Assembly: GCF_946479755.1 (NCBI RefSeq)
Contig: NZ_CAMLHC010000003.1
Location: 124,001 to 188,000, forward strand
DNA length: 64,000 nt
From: an uncultured Chitinophaga sp.
GTDB lineage: Bacteria; Bacteroidota; Bacteroidia; Chitinophagales; Chitinophagaceae
Reading direction: 5' to 3'
A model generated the notes under the pieces. It searched no databases, had not been told where the DNA came from, and saw nothing but the letters and a program-made list of their open reading frames with translations. This document shows positions 61,280 to 64,000 of the stretch, one piece after another (the first letter of the stretch is position 1; the number at the start of each line of letters is the position of its first letter). The translations under genes and the position numbers were made by a program.

Positions 61280-62173
61280 ATGAACATTATCGTAACAGGC
61301 TCCCTTGGAAATATCAGCAGGCCATTGACACAACAACTGGTGGAGAAGGGTCATACCGTGACCGTTATCAGCAGCAACCCGGAAAAGCAGGCGGCCATTG
61401 ACGCCATCGGCGCTGTTGCCGCTATCGGCTCTCTCAATGATACCGCCTTCCTGGAAAAGACTTTTACCGGCGCAGACGCTGTTTACTGTATGACACCGCC
61501 GAACTATGTAACCAACGAAGCGCCTGTTGACTATTACACCCGGATCGCAGGCAACTATGCACTGGCGCTGGAGAAAGCGGGTGTAAAGCGGGCAGTGTAC
61601 CTGAGCAGCTTCGGCGCGCACCTGGACCGTGGCACCGGTGTTATCCTGGGCTCACATCATTCCGAAAAAATACTGAACGCCATACCCGGACTATCTGTCA
61701 CGCACATACGTCCGACCAGCTTCTATTACAACTTATATAATTTTGCGGACATGATCCGGCAGGCAGGCTTTATGGCCGCCAGCTACGGGGGAGATGATAA
61801 GGTGCTGTGGGTATCTCCGTTGGATATCGCGGACGCGGTGGCAGAGGAGATCGTACGTACCGCCGGGGTACCTCAAATACGTTACGTTACCAGCGACGAA
61901 CGGACCTGTAACGAGGTGGCTGCCGTGCTGGGCAAAGCGATCGGTAAGCCGGAGCTGACATGGCGGCTGATTCCCGGTGAAGCCATGAGAGAGCAACTGA
62001 CCACCCACGGTGTGCCGGCGCCTATGGCTGCCGCGCTGGTAGAGCTGTATGATAGTCTGCATTCGGGTGTGCTGGCGGAGGATTTCTACCGCAACCCGCC
62101 GGCAACGACTGGAAAAGTGAAAATAGAGGACTTTGCCCGGGAGTTTGCGGCCGTTTTCGCAAAAAGTAATTAA
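61280..62173 (+). CDS. NmrA-like NAD(P)-binding protein
   Basis: About 297 residues from ATG 61280. Rossmann start MNIIVTGSLGNISRPLTQQL, then VYCMTPPNYVTNEA, VYLSSFGAH, and a C-terminal KVLWVSPLDIADAVAEEI. Similar to NmrA/YtfG quinone oxidoreductase-like proteins, which bind NAD(P) but lack the full catalytic set; the YxxxK is not evident. Followed after 10 bases by an AraC regulator, so likely autocontrolled. Confidence 0.86.
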   Translation: MNIIVTGSLGNISRPLTQQLVEKGHTVTVISSNPEKQAAIDAIGAVAAIGSLNDTAFLEKTFTGADAVYCMTPPNYVTNEAPVDYYTRIAGNYALALEKAGVKRAVYLSSFGAHLDRGTGVILGSHHSEKILNAIPGLSVTHIRPTSFYYNLYNFADMIRQAGFMAASYGGDDKVLWVSPLDIADAVAEEIVRTAGVPQIRYVTSDERTCNEVAAVLGKAIGKPELTWRLIPGEAMREQLTTHGVPAPMAAALVELYDSLHSGVLAEDFYRNPPATTGKVKIEDFAREFAAVFAKSN

Positions 62174-62183
62174 TTTAAACGTT

Positions 62184-63122
62184 ATGGCAGGCACACAATT
62201 ACACCAGCTTCCCACGATCAGCGCATTACATCAGCTCCGGGACCTTCCCAGTCCGGAGCATCCGCTGATCAGTGTGATCAACTTTGAGGATATGAAACGG
62301 GGAGATGCCGGTGACCCTAAAAAACTGGTCCAGGCGTTTTACGCCGTCGCCCTGAAACAGAATTTTGCCGGAAAAGTGAAATACGGGCAGCAGCAGTATG
62401 ACTTCGATGAAGGCACCTTGTTTTTTATGGCGCCCAACCAGGTGTTCTCTATCGAAACTGAGGAAGAATACAGGCATACGGGATGGCTGTTGCTGTTCCA
62501 CCCGGATTTCCTGTGGAATACGCCGCTGGCCAAAAAAATCCGGCAGTACGAGTATTTCAGTTATGCGGTGAACGAAGCGCTGCACCTGTCTGAAAAAGAA
62601 GAGGCCACCATCTCCGCCATCATGCAGAATATTGCACAGGAGTACCACGGCAATATGGACCAGTTCAGTCACGACGTGATGATTGCCCAGCTGGAGCTGT
62701 TGCTCACCTATTCGGAGCGGTATTATCACCGGCAGTTCCTCACGCGTAAGATCGTCAACCACCAGGTGTTAGACAGGATGGAAGACCTGCTGGCGGACTA
62801 TTGCAACAGCGGGGAGCTGCTACAGAAAGGACTGCCGACGGTGCAGTACATCGCCGACAAGCTCAATATGTCGCCCAACTATCTCAGCGGGTTGCTGAAG
62901 GTGCAGACCGGGAAAAGTACGCAGCAGCATATTCATGATAAACTGATGGAGAAGGCAAAAGAAAAGCTGTCCACCACCCGGTTGACGGTGAGTGAAATCG
63001 CCTATGAGCTGGGATTTGAGCACCCGCAGTCTTTCAGCAAGCTGTTTAAAACAAAAACAAACCTTTCTCCGCAGGCCTTCCGGCAGTCATTCTTTAAAAG
63101 AACCTGCAGGCATCAACAGTAG
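62184..63122 (+). CDS. AraC family transcriptional regulator
   Basis: About 312 residues from ATG 62184. N-terminal sensor (LPSPEHPLISVINFEDMKRG, then FFMAPNQVFSIETEEEYRHTGWLLLF) and AraC DNA-binding domain with VQYIADKLNMSPNYLSGLLKVQTGKS and VSEIAYELGFEHPQSFSKLFKTKTNLSPQAFR. Probably controls the preceding NmrA-like gene and the efflux operon that is divergent to it. Confidence 0.92.
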   Translation: MAGTQLHQLPTISALHQLRDLPSPEHPLISVINFEDMKRGDAGDPKKLVQAFYAVALKQNFAGKVKYGQQQYDFDEGTLFFMAPNQVFSIETEEEYRHTGWLLLFHPDFLWNTPLAKKIRQYEYFSYAVNEALHLSEKEEATISAIMQNIAQEYHGNMDQFSHDVMIAQLELLLTYSERYYHRQFLTRKIVNHQVLDRMEDLLADYCNSGELLQKGLPTVQYIADKLNMSPNYLSGLLKVQTGKSTQQHIHDKLMEKAKEKLSTTRLTVSEIAYELGFEHPQSFSKLFKTKTNLSPQAFRQSFFKRTCRHQQ

Positions 63123-63339
63123 TTTTGTTCACCGTAGGTTTTTTTGAGGAAAAGAAGGAGCGGGATAATAGGGCTTCCCAGGTGCGTAAAGGTATCCAAT
63201 ACCGGCATACGGTGGGTCACCCGCAGGAGGGGAAAATTCCCGGGGTGATTTCCCCGAACCGGTCGTATCTTTCGCCGGAAAGAAGGCTAGCGGAATCTGG
63301 CATTAAATTGGCATTGAGAGCGGTATAAACCATATTTTT

Positions 63340-63846
63340 ATGAAGAAGCTTGCTGTGATGGCCTTTCTGCTGGCCGCTGGCATGTACTATGCACCAACAA
63401 CTCAAGCCCAGGTCCGTGTTAATGTCAATCTGAACGTAGGCAGTCAGCCCATTTGGGGGCCTGTTGGCTACGACTATGCCGAATATTATTACCTCCCGGA
63501 CGTTGATGCCTATTACTATATTCCCCGCCGCCAGTTTATTTATTTCGACCGTGATGAAGGTGATTGGGTATTTGCGCGGGCATTACCGCGTCATTATCAC
63601 TATGATTTGTACCGCGGGTACAAGGTGGTGATCAATGAGCCAAGGCCGTATCTGAATGCCGGCTACTACCGGAACCGTTATGGCAGGTACCGCGGCTGGT
63701 ACGATCGCCAGGACCTGATCCGGGACTGCCACGACGATCGTTACCGCCGTTACCGGGACCATGACGACGACGATGATGATGATGACCGCCGTCACTGGCG
63801 CGGACATGGCCGGGGACACCGGCATGGTCACGGGGATGACGATTGA
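63340..63846 (+). CDS. Secreted His/Asp/Tyr-Arg-rich protein
   Basis: 168 residues. Signal peptide (through TQAQ) and a mature part starting VRVNVNLNVGSQPIWGP. It has Tyr-rich segments (EYYYLPDVDAYYYIPRRQF), then Arg/Tyr repeats, an eight-Asp run and a His/Gly tail (WRGHGRGHRHGHGDDD). The pattern fits metal binding at the cell surface or in the periplasm; similar small YXXY-rich proteins are frequent in Bacteroidota. No enzymatic motif. Confidence 0.75.
   Translation: MKKLAVMAFLLAAGMYYAPTTQAQVRVNVNLNVGSQPIWGPVGYDYAEYYYLPDVDAYYYIPRRQFIYFDRDEGDWVFARALPRHYHYDLYRGYKVVINEPRPYLNAGYYRNRYGRYRGWYDRQDLIRDCHDDRYRRYRDHDDDDDDDDRRHWRGHGRGHRHGHGDDD
63763..63786 (+). repeat. Aspartate-codon microsatellite
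   Basis: Eight consecutive GAC/GAT codons (GAC-GAC-GAC-GAT-GAT-GAT-GAT-GAC) inside the His/Asp-rich gene. Such a run is prone to slippage in steps of three, changing the acidic run without a frameshift. Confidence 0.8.
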
Positions 63847-63858
63847 TTTTATGGGATC

Positions 63859-63893
63859 AAAAAAGCCTGCTTTGCAAAGAAGCAGGCTTTTTT
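63859..63893 (+). terminator. Hairpin terminator
   Basis: Perfect 14-bp stem AAAAAAGCCTGCTT (63859-63872) with 63880-63893, 7-base loop, T-run. Closes the His/Asp-rich gene. Confidence 0.9.
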
Positions 63894-63968
63894 GTTTAAT
63901 GTCCCCCGGAGGGGTAGTGACCAGCGTAACGAAAATATTTATTTCTTTGTATCAAATAAAAGCTTGCT

Positions 63969-64000
63969 ATGACGCATATTGTGCGGTCCCTTGCCATTTT
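63969..64000 (+). CDS. Start of a gene running off the window (partial)
   Basis: ATG at 63969 opens a frame (MTHIVRSLAI) with no stop to the end of the window. A near -7 element TTTCTTTG lies about 25 bases before it. Ten residues are too few to identify a family. Confidence 0.35.
   Translation, partial: MTHIVRSLAI

Noticed and set aside
1..64000. CRISPR arrays, IS elements, tRNA or rRNA genes
   Set aside because: No repeated spaced units, no transposase, and no cloverleaf or rRNA-like tracts were seen on either strand. The repeats present are terminator hairpins and one operator palindrome.

Overview
The window is chromosomal DNA from a Bacteroidota bacterium, most likely Chitinophagaceae and close to Chitinophaga. 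The evidence is two SusC/SusD pairs (one behind a FecI-type sigma/FecR pair), many AraC regulators, SPII lipoproteins, LytTR and NarL two-component systems, TAnnTTTG promoter elements, weak Shine-Dalgarno sequences and about 50% G+C. I see no rRNA, tRNA, IS element, phage or CRISPR. All assignments come from reading the sequence; no database search was run.

Layout. 1-3.1 kb: tail of a WYL regulator, a RidA protein, then an AraC regulator with a Tet(X)-like flavin monooxygenase and a small membrane protein on the minus strand. 3.4-7.2 kb: a 1254-aa TPR/DUF3857/transglutaminase-like protein. 7.4-14.2 kb: ECF sigma, FecR, SusC with an STN signalling domain, and SusD, a complete trans-envelope regulated uptake locus. 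14.3-16.9 kb: a coupled pair encoding a coiled-coil secreted protein and an M48-like metallopeptidase. 17.1-19.4 kb: an SDR lacking the catalytic Tyr/Lys, an ECF sigma factor with a cysteine-rich extension, and a coupled DUF3237 protein.

19.5-25.0 kb is the most unusual region. It holds a SCO lipoprotein, a Cys-motif small membrane protein, an AraC regulator, three tiny genes, two large membrane proteins and a fourth tiny gene. By eye both large proteins are divergent homologues of the cytochrome bd subunit CydA, each with a C-terminal heme c domain. Their heme-ligand losses are complementary: the first keeps the glutamates and GRQPW-like motif of the oxygen-reducing site but has Arg and Ile where CydA has the heme b558 ligands His186 and Met393; the second keeps a His186 equivalent but lacks the glutamates. 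Three of the tiny genes encode single-span proteins of 44-50 aa that could be CydX-like subunits. I infer a cytochrome c-linked, non-quinol bd-superfamily enzyme.

25.4-33 kb: a GxGYxYP protein, a polysaccharide-lyase-like lipoprotein, a histidine kinase/NarL regulator pair, a Fur-family repressor with a perfect 12-bp-arm operator shared with a lipoprotein RidA and a DinB protein. 33-46.8 kb: an AraC-controlled catabolic island (sugar isomerase, enolase-superfamily enzyme, VOC protein, 2-hydroxyacid dehydrogenase, ThuA protein, an SGNH/PVC/heme c fusion, SusC, SusD), apparently for an oxidised sugar or glycoside. 46.9-54 kb: mostly housekeeping and accessory genes, including a PepSY membrane protein and an MFS exporter whose promoter lies in a perfect 36-bp palindrome. 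54-64 kb: a LytS/LytTR pair, an intradiol-dioxygenase-like protein, a TolC/HlyD/ABC-2 permease export operon without an ATPase, an NmrA-like/AraC pair, and a His/Asp-rich secreted protein.
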